Shown here piece after piece: positions 1 to 7,936 of a stretch of 64,000 bases of DNA. The notes beneath the pieces are model-generated. The model was not told the origin of the DNA and ran no database searches. It was given only the letters and a program-made list of their open reading frames with translations. The stretch lies in contig JBBART010000001.1 in the NCBI GenBank assembly GCA_040399685.1, forward strand, positions 1-64,000. The letters are read 5' to 3'. The DNA is from CAIQQQ01 sp040399685. Its GTDB lineage: Bacteria; Pseudomonadota; Alphaproteobacteria; Acetobacterales; Acetobacteraceae. The translations under genes were made by a program, and so were the position numbers. The number at the start of each line of letters is the position of its first letter. Position 1 is the first letter of the stretch.

Positions 1-53
1 AACTGGAAACTTTTGGACGCTGTTACCTGGAAACTTTTCGACGCTGTTTGACA
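1..53. mobile_element. Terminus of an IS21-like insertion sequence (partial)
   Basis: Two near-identical 22-bp direct repeats lie at 3-24 and 27-48 with a 24-bp period and a single mismatch. They are followed by a terminal TTTGACA at 47-53. Multiple subterminal repeats and a CA terminus are typical of IS21-family ends. No transposase sequence lies inside the window, so the family call rests on the end structure alone. The element abuts a gene that lacks its 5' part. Confidence 0.5.
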
Positions 54-507
54 CTTCACCGGCCCATCAGGCAGCTTCTATTTACGGGACATCACGCGCC
101 CGCTGCTGTTCCTGGCGGGTGGCACCGGCCTGGCGCCGTTCCTGTCCATGCTCGGCAAGCTTGCCGAAACCGGCCCGGCGCAGAAGGTGCATCTGATCTA
201 TGGCGTCACCAACGATGCCGATCTGGTCGGCTTGGCGGAATTGAACGCCTACGCGGCCCGCATCCCCAGCTTCAGCTTCGCCACCGTGGTGGCATCCGCC
301 GAGAGCGCGCATCCGTTGAAAGGCTACGTTACGGCCCACATCGCGCCAGAGCATCTGAACGCGGGTGACGTGGACATCTATCTCTGCGGCCCGCCGCCGA
401 TGGTGGAAGCGGTGCGCGGCTGGTTGTCGGCTGAGGGCGTGACGCCGGCGAACTTCCACTACGAGAAGTTCTCCCCCTCCGGCACCACCGTGAAGCAGGC
501 GGCGTGA
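54..507 (+). pseudogene. benC: 5'-truncated benzoate 1,2-dioxygenase electron-transfer component
   Basis: The reading frame encodes the C-terminal half of an FAD/NAD(P)H ferredoxin reductase of the BenC type, which passes electrons to the benzoate dioxygenase BenAB. Visible features are the NAD-binding segment LLFLAGGTGLAPFLSML followed by the C-terminal YLCGPPPMVEAV motif. The 2Fe-2S and FAD-binding N-terminal half (about 190 residues) is missing. A TGA at 49-51 closes the frame inside the IS end. The 3' end overlaps the GTG start of the next gene, as in an intact ben operon. Without its N-terminal half the product cannot work as a reductase. The benA and benB genes are not in the window. 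Confidence 0.85.
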
Positions 508-1292
508 CGATGGGACATATCTCGCCCAACCGCTTCACCGGCAAGATCGTACTCGTTACCGGGGCCGCGCAGGGCATCGGCCGTGCCGTGGCATTGCGTG
601 CGGCGGCGGAAGGGGCATCGCTGGTGCTCGTGGATCGCTCAGACCTGATCCATGACGTGGCCACCGAGATCGGCGGGAACGTGCTTGCCGTCACCGCCGA
701 TCTGGAAACCTATGCCGGCGCGTGTGACGCGGTGGCGCAGGGCATGGCGCGTTTCGGCCGGATTGACGTGCTGCTCAACAATGTTGGCGGCACCATCTGG
801 ATGCGACCGTTTGCCGAATACACCGAAGCGCAGATCGAAGCGGAAATTCACCGTTCGTTGTTTCCCACGCTGTGGTGCTGCCGGGCCGTGCTGCCGGGTA
901 TGATCGCCCAAGGCGGCGGCGTGATCGTCAACGTGTCCTCAGTGGCCACGCGCGGCATCAACCGCGTGCCGTATGCGGCGGCGAAAGGTGGGGTGAATGC
1001 CATCACCGCCTGCCTCGCCCTGGAATATGCCGAGCACGGCATCCGCGTCTGCGGCACAGCCCCCGGCGGCACCGAGGCGCCGCCGCGCAAGATCCCGCGC
1101 AACACCGCCGCGGCCACACCGCAGGACGATGCCTGGATGGCCGACGTGGTGGCGCAGACCGTCTCATCGAGCCTGCTGAAACGCTACGGCACGATGGAGG
1201 AACAGGCTTCCGCCATTCTGTTCCTGGCCTCTGACGAGGCGTCCTACATCACCGGCACAACGCTTCCCGTCGCCGGTGGCGATCTCGGCTGA
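504..1292 (+). CDS. benD: 1,6-dihydroxycyclohexa-2,4-diene-1-carboxylate dehydrogenase (BenD)
   Basis: Short-chain dehydrogenase of about 260 residues that would oxidise and decarboxylate the benzoate cis-diol to catechol with NAD+. It has the N-terminal cofactor motif TGAAQGIG (about residues 19-26), the LNNVGG motif, the catalytic Ser in VNVSSVA, YxxxK as YAAAK, and the family's C-terminal ITGTTLPVAGGDLG. The GTG at 504 overlaps the upstream stop; an ATG at 510 is the alternative start. Position between benC and catA supports benD over a generic SDR. Confidence 0.88.
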   Translation: MTMGHISPNRFTGKIVLVTGAAQGIGRAVALRAAAEGASLVLVDRSDLIHDVATEIGGNVLAVTADLETYAGACDAVAQGMARFGRIDVLLNNVGGTIWMRPFAEYTEAQIEAEIHRSLFPTLWCCRAVLPGMIAQGGGVIVNVSSVATRGINRVPYAAAKGGVNAITACLALEYAEHGIRVCGTAPGGTEAPPRKIPRNTAAATPQDDAWMADVVAQTVSSSLLKRYGTMEEQASAILFLASDEASYITGTTLPVAGGDLG

Positions 1293-1317
1293 ACCAAGAA
1301 AAAAACAGGAGAGAACG

Positions 1318-2244
1318 ATGTCCGATTCACTTATGAACACGCAAGAAGTCAAAGACCTGCTGACCAAGGTCAGCGGCCTGAACAACGACATTGGCGACAC
1401 CCGCAACAAGCGCATCATCCATCGCCTGATGTCTGACCTGTTCCGCACCATCGAGGATTTCGACATCCAGCCGGACGAGTTCTGGTCGGCGATGGCCTAT
1501 CTCACCGCCCTCGGCCAGGCCAACGAAGTGGGCCTGCTGGTGCCGGGCCTGGGCGTGGAAACATTCCTCGACCTGCGCATGGACGAAGCCGAGCGCCGCG
1601 CCGGCCTGGAAGGCGGCACGCCGCGCACCATCGAAGGCCCGCTCTATATCGCCGGCGCGCCGCTGTCGAAGGGTGAAGCACGCCTGGATGATGGGTCCGA
1701 GCAGGGCGAAGTTCTGTTCATGGACGGGCAGGTGCGCGACATGCACGGCAAGCCGGTGGCCCACGCCATCGTGGATGTGTGGCACGCCAACACCCTGGGT
1801 GGTTACTCGCATTTCGACCCGTCGCAGCCGAAGTTCAACCTGCGTCGCCGCATCGAGACCGATGCCGAGGGCCGCTACAAGTTCCGCTCCATCCTGCCAT
1901 CGGGCTATTGCTGCCCGCCGGACGGCGCGACGCAGAAGCTGCTGACCATGCTGGGCCGCCACGGCAACCGCCCGGCGCACATCCATTTCTTCGTCACCGC
2001 CCCCGGCTACCGGAAGCTGACCACGCAGATCAACATCGACGGCGATGAATACCTGCACGACGATTTCGCCTTCGCCACCCGCGACGGCCTGATCCCGGCG
2101 GTGCGCCGTTCGACGGATGAAGCTTCCATCAACGCCCATGGCCTGAACGCGCCGTTCGCCGAAATCACCTTCGATTTCATGCTGCATGCCGAGCAGGACG
2201 CGGCGCCGAACACCATCGTGAACCGCGAACACGCTCCGGCGTAA
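1318..2244 (+). CDS. catA: Catechol 1,2-dioxygenase
   Basis: Intradiol ring-cleaving non-haem Fe(III) dioxygenase of 308 residues that converts catechol to cis,cis-muconate. The four expected iron ligands are visible: Tyr163 (GGYSHFD), Tyr197 (PSGYCCP), and His221 and His223 (AHIHFF). The N-terminal alpha-helical dimerisation domain of catechol (not protocatechuate) dioxygenases covers about residues 1-105. The ATG at 1318 is preceded by AGGAGAG; an in-frame start further upstream has no ribosome site and overlaps benD. Length and motifs are normal for the family. Confidence 0.96.
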   Translation: MSDSLMNTQEVKDLLTKVSGLNNDIGDTRNKRIIHRLMSDLFRTIEDFDIQPDEFWSAMAYLTALGQANEVGLLVPGLGVETFLDLRMDEAERRAGLEGGTPRTIEGPLYIAGAPLSKGEARLDDGSEQGEVLFMDGQVRDMHGKPVAHAIVDVWHANTLGGYSHFDPSQPKFNLRRRIETDAEGRYKFRSILPSGYCCPPDGATQKLLTMLGRHGNRPAHIHFFVTAPGYRKLTTQINIDGDEYLHDDFAFATRDGLIPAVRRSTDEASINAHGLNAPFAEITFDFMLHAEQDAAPNTIVNREHAPA

Positions 2245-2257
2245 GACGACACATCTT

Positions 2258-2295
2258 CCCGTCATCGCTATGCGCGCGATGACGGGATTTCTTTT
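2258..2295 (+). terminator. Intrinsic terminator or attenuator between catA and catB
   Basis: A perfect 11-bp stem (2258-2268 with 2276-2286) and a 7-base loop are followed by ATTTCTTTT. It lies only 14 bp after the catA stop and just before the catB ribosome site, so it would reduce read-through into catB or separate the two transcripts. Confidence 0.75.
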
Positions 2296-2310
2296 ATGGA
2301 GAGGCACACT

Positions 2311-3468
2311 ATGCCCGACACGCTGATCCAGACTGCCACTGAGCTGAAGCGCGACCTCGCGATCACCAGCATCACCGCCACCATCGTCGATGTCCCCACC
2401 GTGCGGAAGCACAAGCTGTCGTCGCTGTCAGTGACGGCGCAGAGCTACGTCATCGTGCAGATCCGCCTTGGCAACGGTGTGGTTGGCGTTGGTGAGGCGG
2501 CAACGCTGGGCGGGCCGCGCTGGTCTGAGTCGAGCGTGGAGAGCATCAAAGCGAATATCGACGCCTATCTGGCGCCGGCCGTGCTGGGCATGCAAGCCGA
2601 TCAGTTCGAGCTTGCGGGCATCCGGATGGACGAAGCCGCCAAGCGCAACAACGCAGCGAAGGCCGCGATCAAGTCGGCCTTGTTCGATGCGGTGGGAATC
2701 ACACTCGGCGTGCCGGCCACGGCCCTCCTGGGCGGCGTAGTGCGGCAGAGCGTTCCTGTGCTGTGGACACTCGCCTCCGGCGATCCGGTCCAGGAGATTG
2801 AGGAAGCCAATCGCAAGATTGCGGCCCGCCTGCACAACATCTTCAAGGTGAAGGTGGGCGCATTGTCGCCAGAGGCCGACATGGTCCGGCTGCGCAAGCT
2901 CGCGGTGGCCTTGGAAGGGCGGGCGACGATGATCGTCGATGCCAACCAGGCCTGGAGCGAGACGACCGCGCTGCGCTGCCTGCCGCAACTGGCGGAAATC
3001 GGCGTCACGTTGGTGGAACAGCCGGTGCCTGCCTGGAACATCGCCGGACTGGCGCGCTTGCGGGCGCGTTCCACCGTGCCGCTGATGGCGGATGAATGCG
3101 TGTTCTCGACGCATGACATGATGGAGGTGGCACGGCTGGCCGCAGCCGACGTGGTGTCGCTGAAGCTGGTCAAGCACGCGGGGCTGCTGGGCATGCGCAA
3201 GGTTGCGGCCATCGCCGAGGCTGCCGGCATTGGCCTGTATGGCGGTTGCCTGCTGGAAAGCTCGATCGGCGCCGCCGCGCATCTACAGGTGTTCGCCGGG
3301 CTGCGCACGATGGAATGGGGCTGCGAGCATTTCGGCCCGCAGATCCTGGTTGAGGATCTGGCTATCGAGCCGCTGCGCTTTGCTGATTTCCACATTCATC
3401 TGCCCACCGGTCCTGGCGTGGGCGTGACGCTTGACGCCGACAAACTGCGCCACTTCGCGCGCACCTGA
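2311..3468 (+). CDS. catB: Muconate cycloisomerase
   Basis: Enolase-superfamily enzyme of 385 residues that lactonises cis,cis-muconate to muconolactone, the step after catA. The superfamily's catalytic lysines are seen as KVKVG (Lys179, Lys181). The Mg2+ ligands appear in order as Asp210 (IVDANQAW), Glu236 (VEQP) and Asp261 (MADE). The ATG at 2311 follows GGAGAGG; an upstream in-frame ATG at 2296 overlaps that ribosome site. The neighbours catA and catC make muconate, rather than a dipeptide or mandelate, the likely substrate. Confidence 0.93.
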   Translation: MPDTLIQTATELKRDLAITSITATIVDVPTVRKHKLSSLSVTAQSYVIVQIRLGNGVVGVGEAATLGGPRWSESSVESIKANIDAYLAPAVLGMQADQFELAGIRMDEAAKRNNAAKAAIKSALFDAVGITLGVPATALLGGVVRQSVPVLWTLASGDPVQEIEEANRKIAARLHNIFKVKVGALSPEADMVRLRKLAVALEGRATMIVDANQAWSETTALRCLPQLAEIGVTLVEQPVPAWNIAGLARLRARSTVPLMADECVFSTHDMMEVARLAAADVVSLKLVKHAGLLGMRKVAAIAEAAGIGLYGGCLLESSIGAAAHLQVFAGLRTMEWGCEHFGPQILVEDLAIEPLRFADFHIHLPTGPGVGVTLDADKLRHFART

Positions 3469-3481
3469 AGGAAAATCTCCC

Positions 3482-3760
3482 ATGCTCTATTGCGTTCAAA
3501 TGGATGTCAGCATCCCGCGCGACATTCCCACCGCCGAAGTCGATCAGCTCAAGGCCGTCGAGAAGGCCCGCGCGATCGAGCTGCAACAGCAGGGCAAGTG
3601 GGTGCATCTGTGGCGGGTGGCGGGGCGCTATTCGAACATCAGCGTGTTCGACGTCGCCGATCATGATGAGCTGCACACCATCCTGTCCACCCTGCCGCTG
3701 TTTCCCTTCATGCAGATCAGCGTGACGGCACTGGCGAAGCACCCATCTTCGATCACCTGA
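3482..3760 (+). CDS. catC: Muconolactone delta-isomerase
   Basis: Small protein of 92 residues with the beginning MLYCVQMDVSIPRD and the later segment WRVAGRYSNISVFDV typical of CatC, which isomerises muconolactone to 3-oxoadipate enol-lactone. The size matches the family (about 90-97 residues, decameric). It starts 13 bp after catB with GAAGGAAA upstream. The downstream 3-oxoadipate enol-lactonase and CoA-transferase (pca genes) are not in the window. Confidence 0.93.
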   Translation: MLYCVQMDVSIPRDIPTAEVDQLKAVEKARAIELQQQGKWVHLWRVAGRYSNISVFDVADHDELHTILSTLPLFPFMQISVTALAKHPSSIT

Positions 3761-3795
3761 ACCAACAATAACAACAACGAGGAACTCCAAGAAAA

Positions 3796-5130
3796 ATGAC
3801 GAATCTGATCGATGTTCAGGAAGTCCTGAACACGCATAAGCTCTCGCGCCTGCAACGCCAGATCATTGTGCTGTGCTTCCTCGTTGTTGCCATTGATGGC
3901 TTCGACACCGCCGCCATCGGCTTTATCGCCCCGGCGCTGCGGTCCGCCTGGAGCCTGACGCCGCCGATGCTGGCGCCGTTGTTTGGCGCTGGGCTGTTTG
4001 GCCTGATGATCGGCGCCTTCGTGTTCGGCCCGATTGCCGACAAGGCCGGGCGGCGCATGGTGCTGATCCTGACGACGCTGTTCTTCGGCGCCGCCACCAT
4101 CGCATCGAGCTTCGCGCCCGACATCCAGACGCTGACCTGGCTGCGCTTCGCCACCGGAATCGGCCTGGGCGGGGCGATGCCTGCGGCGATCACGCTGACC
4201 TCGGAATTCTGCCCAACCTCGCGGCGCTCCTCGTTGGTGACGTTGATGTTCTGCGGCTTCACCACCGGCTCGGCCGTTGCGGGGCTGGCGGCATCCAAGG
4301 TTGTGGCGGCCTATGGCTGGCAGGGCCTGCTGATCCTGGGCGGCGCGCTGCCGATCCTTTTGGTGCCGGTGCTGTGGGCCATGCTGTCTGACTCGCCCCG
4401 CTATCTGGCGCTGCGCAACGCGGCGCCGGAGCGGATTGCCGCCATTCTGCGCAAGATCGCGCCAGAGATGAATTTCACCAATGCGCGCTTCACCGGGGCT
4501 GAACCGGCAAAGGGCTCTCCGATAACACAGCTTTTCACCGCCGGCCTGGCCACGAGCACGCTGCTGATCTGGGTGTCGTTCTTCATGAGCCTGCTGGTGT
4601 TCTACCTGCTGTCGAGCTGGCTGCCGACGCTGATCACAGCGGCCGGCTGGTCGTTGAGCAACGCCGCCCTGATGGCCGCGATGCTGGCAACCGGCGGCAC
4701 GGTGGGGGCGATTGTCATCGGCTGGATGATGGACCGCTTCAATCCGCATCACGTACTGGCCGGGTTCTACGTGCTGGCGGGCGGCTTTGTGGTGTTGCTG
4801 GGCAGCTCGACCTCCACATCGTGGCTGCTGGTGTTCGCCATCTTCGGCGCCGGCTTCGGCGTGGCCGGCGCGCAGGTGGGGCTGAACGCGTTGGCGGCGG
4901 CGACGTATCCGACAAGCAGCCGCGCCACGGGCGTTAGTTGGGCCAATGCGGTGGGCCGCACCGGCTCGGTGCTCGGCTCGATGGTCGGTGGTTTCCTGCT
5001 GTCGTTCGGCTGGGATCTGGCGACGATCTTCTCGGTGGCGGCCATCCCTGCCTTCGTGGCCGGGGCGGCGATGCTGCTGAAAAGTGCACTCGCCACGAAG
5101 GTGACGCTGGCGGTGGTGCCGGCGGAATGA
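3796..5130 (+). CDS. MFS aromatic-acid:H+ symporter (BenK/PcaK type)
   Basis: Major facilitator protein of 444 residues with about 12 hydrophobic segments. The first segment carries DGFDTAAIGF, the acidic motif of the aromatic acid:H+ symporter family. The loop between segments 2 and 3 has the MFS signature GPIADKAGRR. It follows catC by 35 bp, so uptake of benzoate or a related aromatic acid is the likely role, but the exact substrate cannot be read. The stop codon overlaps the start of the next gene. Confidence 0.85.
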   Translation: MTNLIDVQEVLNTHKLSRLQRQIIVLCFLVVAIDGFDTAAIGFIAPALRSAWSLTPPMLAPLFGAGLFGLMIGAFVFGPIADKAGRRMVLILTTLFFGAATIASSFAPDIQTLTWLRFATGIGLGGAMPAAITLTSEFCPTSRRSSLVTLMFCGFTTGSAVAGLAASKVVAAYGWQGLLILGGALPILLVPVLWAMLSDSPRYLALRNAAPERIAAILRKIAPEMNFTNARFTGAEPAKGSPITQLFTAGLATSTLLIWVSFFMSLLVFYLLSSWLPTLITAAGWSLSNAALMAAMLATGGTVGAIVIGWMMDRFNPHHVLAGFYVLAGGFVVLLGSSTSTSWLLVFAIFGAGFGVAGAQVGLNALAAATYPTSSRATGVSWANAVGRTGSVLGSMVGGFLLSFGWDLATIFSVAAIPAFVAGAAMLLKSALATKVTLAVVPAE

Positions 5131-5999
5131 GCAACGGGGCCATCACGCGCGCCTTTCCACTGCTGTTCGTGGCGATCTGGGCCACGGGCTTCATGGTGGC
5201 GCGGCTGGTGGCCCCTTATGCGCAACCCTTCACGTTCCTGTCCGCCCGCTTCCTGCTCAGCGCCATCGTGTTCGCGGCGCTGGCAGGGATGGCGGGGGCG
5301 AAATGGCCCAACACATGGCGCGGCTGGGGCAATGCATTCGTCACTGGCGTGCTGATGCAGGGTATGTTTTTGGCGGGCGTGTTCTGGTCGGTTCGCCATG
5401 GGCTTCCGGCCGGCATTGCTGCTTTGGTGGGGGGATTGCAGCCGTTGATGACGGCAGCCCTGGCGGGCGTTCTGCTGGGTGAGGCGGTCGGGGCGCGGCG
5501 GTGGCTGGGCATCTTTATCGGCTTTGCGGGTGCGTCGCTGGTGCTGCTGCCGCGTCTGGGTGTGGCGAGCGACGGGACGATTGCCATGGTTCCGCTGGGC
5601 GTCTGTTTCGCGGGCGTCGTCGGCATGACGCTGGGGACGATCTGGCAAAAGCGTACGGGCGCCAAGATCGACCTGCGGGCCGGGGCGGCGGTGCAGTTCA
5701 TCGGCGCGGCCCTGGTGGCGATTCCGGTGGCGATGCTGACGGAGAGTGTCACGTTCGATTGGGCGTGGCAGGCATGGGCCGGCTTGTTCTGGGCTGTCAT
5801 TGGGTTGTCGGTTGGGGCGATCAGCCTGCTGCTGCTGCTCATCCGGCGCGGCGCGGTCTCCAGCGTGGCATCCCTGTTCTATCTTGTGCCGCCGGCTGCG
5901 GCGTTGTTCGCGTTTGCAGCGTTTGGCGAAGACCTCTCGCTGCTCCAGATCGCCGGCATTGCGGTGGCCGCCGTGGGGGTTGCCGTGACCGGACGATGA
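5127..5999 (+). CDS. EamA-family (DMT) inner-membrane transporter
   Basis: A protein of about 290 residues with roughly ten hydrophobic segments in two halves, as in drug/metabolite (EamA) transporters. The N-terminus reads ITRAFPLLFVAIWATGFMVA, a common EamA opening. The ATG at 5127 overlaps the upstream MFS stop (ATGA), so it is probably translationally coupled and is the last gene of the ben/cat transcript. Substrate unknown; export of a metabolite is the usual role of such proteins. Confidence 0.85.
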   Translation: MSNGAITRAFPLLFVAIWATGFMVARLVAPYAQPFTFLSARFLLSAIVFAALAGMAGAKWPNTWRGWGNAFVTGVLMQGMFLAGVFWSVRHGLPAGIAALVGGLQPLMTAALAGVLLGEAVGARRWLGIFIGFAGASLVLLPRLGVASDGTIAMVPLGVCFAGVVGMTLGTIWQKRTGAKIDLRAGAAVQFIGAALVAIPVAMLTESVTFDWAWQAWAGLFWAVIGLSVGAISLLLLLIRRGAVSSVASLFYLVPPAAALFAFAAFGEDLSLLQIAGIAVAAVGVAVTGR

Positions 6000-6003
6000 T
6001 ATC

Positions 6004-6031
6004 GGGGGCTGGTCGCGACGGACCAGCCCCC
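6004..6031. terminator. Bidirectional terminator hairpin
   Basis: An 11-bp perfect GC-rich stem (6004-6014 with 6021-6031) with a 6-base loop sits between the convergent EamA gene and dadA-type gene. The T-rich tail is short (TATTTGATG), so it is a hairpin terminator of moderate quality for both strands. Confidence 0.65.
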
Positions 6032-6044
6032 TATTTGATGAGCG

Positions 6045-7307
6045 TCAGGCGTTGACGCGCGCTGTGGCCAGGGCCGCCACCGCATCGGCCGTCGCGGCCG
6101 AGAGCGTCCAGCCGAGATGCCCATGGCCGGTGTTGTAGAGCACGCGCGGGTTACGCCCGCGCATCACCTTGGGCAGTATGTCCGGCATCATCGGCCGCAG
6201 CCCGGCCCACGGCACTGACTGCCGTGTGCTCATGCCGGGGAAATGCGCCCGGCACCACGCGACCAGCGGGGCGATGCGGGCGTCGGTGATGTCGCGGTTG
6301 TAGCCGTTGAACTCTGCCGTGCCCGCCACCCGAAAACGCGTCGGGCCAAGCCGGCTGGTGACGATCTTTGATTTGTCGTCCAGCAGGCTGACCCAGGGGG
6401 CCGCGTCCTGATCGGCCTGCTCGTTCAGGCTGACCGTGATGGAATAGCCCTTGACCGGATACACATTCACGCGGTCGCCAAAGCCTGACGCGAGGCTGCG
6501 CGACATGACGCCGCCGCAGACCACCACCTGGTCGAAGCGATGCGCCTCCTCCGGATGGATCGACCCATCCAGCGTCGGCTCGGTCGAGCGGCTGACGATG
6601 GCCACGCCATCGGTGCCGGCCTTGGTGGAGACGATCTCGGTGGCGAAGCGCATCCCCACGCCATGCCGCTCGCAGGCGCGGGCCAGGCCGTTGGTGAATT
6701 TATGGATGTCGCCGGTGAAGTCGGACGGCGTATAGAAGCCGCCGTAGTAGCTGCCGCGCAGGGTCGGCTCGATTGCGCGGATCTCCTCGGGCGTCACGGC
6801 CCGGCGTTCCAGCCCGCCCTTGGCCAGCAGGGCGGAAACGCGCCCGGCGGCGTCGAAATCCTTCTTCGATTCATAGAAATGCAGGATGCCGCGATCCTCG
6901 CAGTCGAAGTCGATGCCTTCCTCTTCCGCCATGCGGCGCAAATGATCACGCGCCTCGATCGCCAGCCGGGCGGTGGTGATGGTGTTGTCTTCGTAATGCG
7001 GGATGGCGGCGATGAATTCGCCCATCCAGGACAGCTTGTGCCAAGAGGGGCGGGGGTTCACCAGCAGCGGAGCGCCGGGCGACATCATCCATTTCAGCCC
7101 CTTCAGCACCGTGCTCCAGCTGTTCCAGACCTCGGCGTTGGAGGCCGAGAGCTGGCCACCATTGGCGAAGGAGGTCTCCATCGCCGCATAGGGATGGCGG
7201 TCGAAGATGGTCACGCGGCAGCCGCGGCGGGCCAGTTGATAGGCGGTGGTGATGCCGGTGATGCCGGCGCCGATGACGGCAATGGAGTCGTTGCTGGTCG
7301 AAGACAT
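6045..7307 (-). CDS. dadA: D-amino-acid dehydrogenase (DadA-type FAD oxidoreductase)
   Basis: A DAO-superfamily flavoprotein of 420 residues. The FAD-binding VIGAGITGITTAYQLARRG is at about residues 11-29, followed by the DadA hallmark ETSFANGGQLSASNAEVW. The C-terminus has GHGHLGWTLS, where FAD and substrate meet. It would deaminate D-amino acids (possibly glycine) and feed electrons to the respiratory chain. A tandem glycine riboswitch lies just upstream, so glycine or a glycine-linked amino acid is likely the physiological signal. The ATG is preceded by GGGAGGGAGAG. Confidence 0.88.
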   Translation of the reverse strand: MSSTSNDSIAVIGAGITGITTAYQLARRGCRVTIFDRHPYAAMETSFANGGQLSASNAEVWNSWSTVLKGLKWMMSPGAPLLVNPRPSWHKLSWMGEFIAAIPHYEDNTITTARLAIEARDHLRRMAEEEGIDFDCEDRGILHFYESKKDFDAAGRVSALLAKGGLERRAVTPEEIRAIEPTLRGSYYGGFYTPSDFTGDIHKFTNGLARACERHGVGMRFATEIVSTKAGTDGVAIVSRSTEPTLDGSIHPEEAHRFDQVVVCGGVMSRSLASGFGDRVNVYPVKGYSITVSLNEQADQDAAPWVSLLDDKSKIVTSRLGPTRFRVAGTAEFNGYNRDITDARIAPLVAWCRAHFPGMSTRQSVPWAGLRPMMPDILPKVMRGRNPRVLYNTGHGHLGWTLSAATADAVAALATARVNA

Positions 7308-7340
7308 GGGTTCTCTCCCTCCCGCCGTGGCAAGAATGAA

Positions 7341-7530
7341 GCCCCCTCTGTCATTGGCCTGAGAGCATCATCGGGTCCGCGAACCGGCCCTCGACTTACA
7401 CCATCGGCGAGGGCTGCGGCCCTGCTTTTCAGAGTCTTCGAAAAAGTGCGGTCGCTGATACCTGAGAGTTTCCGGGGCGGTTGCTCCTTCGGCGCCGCCT
7501 TGGCTCGGAGGCCTCAGCGAACTCTTCCGC
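7341..7530 (-). promoter_or_regulatory. Tandem glycine riboswitch
   Basis: On the minus strand the first aptamer shows the conserved GCGCCGAAGGAGCAA (complement of 7481-7495) and AACTCTCAGG (complement of 7461-7470). The second aptamer has CGCCGATGG (complement of 7401-7409) and GCTCTCAGGCCAATGACAG ending near 7345. This is the two-aptamer gcvT/glycine layout with a short linker. It ends about 33 bp before the dadA-type start codon, so it lies in that gene's 5' leader. The family is known to switch on glycine catabolism or export when glycine binds. Confidence 0.88.
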
Positions 7531-7565
7531 CCAATCTGTATGCTGGATGGGAGGGGGTGGCGTCA

Positions 7566-7936
7566 AGATGATTGTGTTGTGCAACTATTCCTTGGGAGCC
7601 TGCTGGATTGGTGTTTATTGGGCCTGTGGCGTTTCAAGCATGGGCGCAATGTACTGCTGTGTGTGTCGACGTGCCGAAACGTTCCGCTGCGCCTCAACAT
7701 TAGGCACCGCCCATGACGGCCAGAACAGGTCATCGACCGATGATCGGCGAAGAGTGATTTTCACACGCATACTACCCGCCCGCCCAGTTAACAGTGTCGA
7801 TTAGGCTTTGGCTGCGTTTGTAAATTTCAACCAATTTATATTGGCAGGCTTGAATTTTCAGCAGTTAGACCGGCGGTCGTGAGGCGTCGCCTTGCCCAGG
7901 CTGACGACACCCCTGACGCACAGTTCTGCCGATTAA
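7566..7936. other. Non-coding stretch upstream of the riboswitch
   Basis: No convincing gene. The part next to 7530 must contain the promoter of the riboswitch transcript. No clear -35/-10 or terminator was recognised. Base composition turns AT-rich after about 7800, at the border of the asparagine-synthetase-like gene. Confidence 0.4.
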
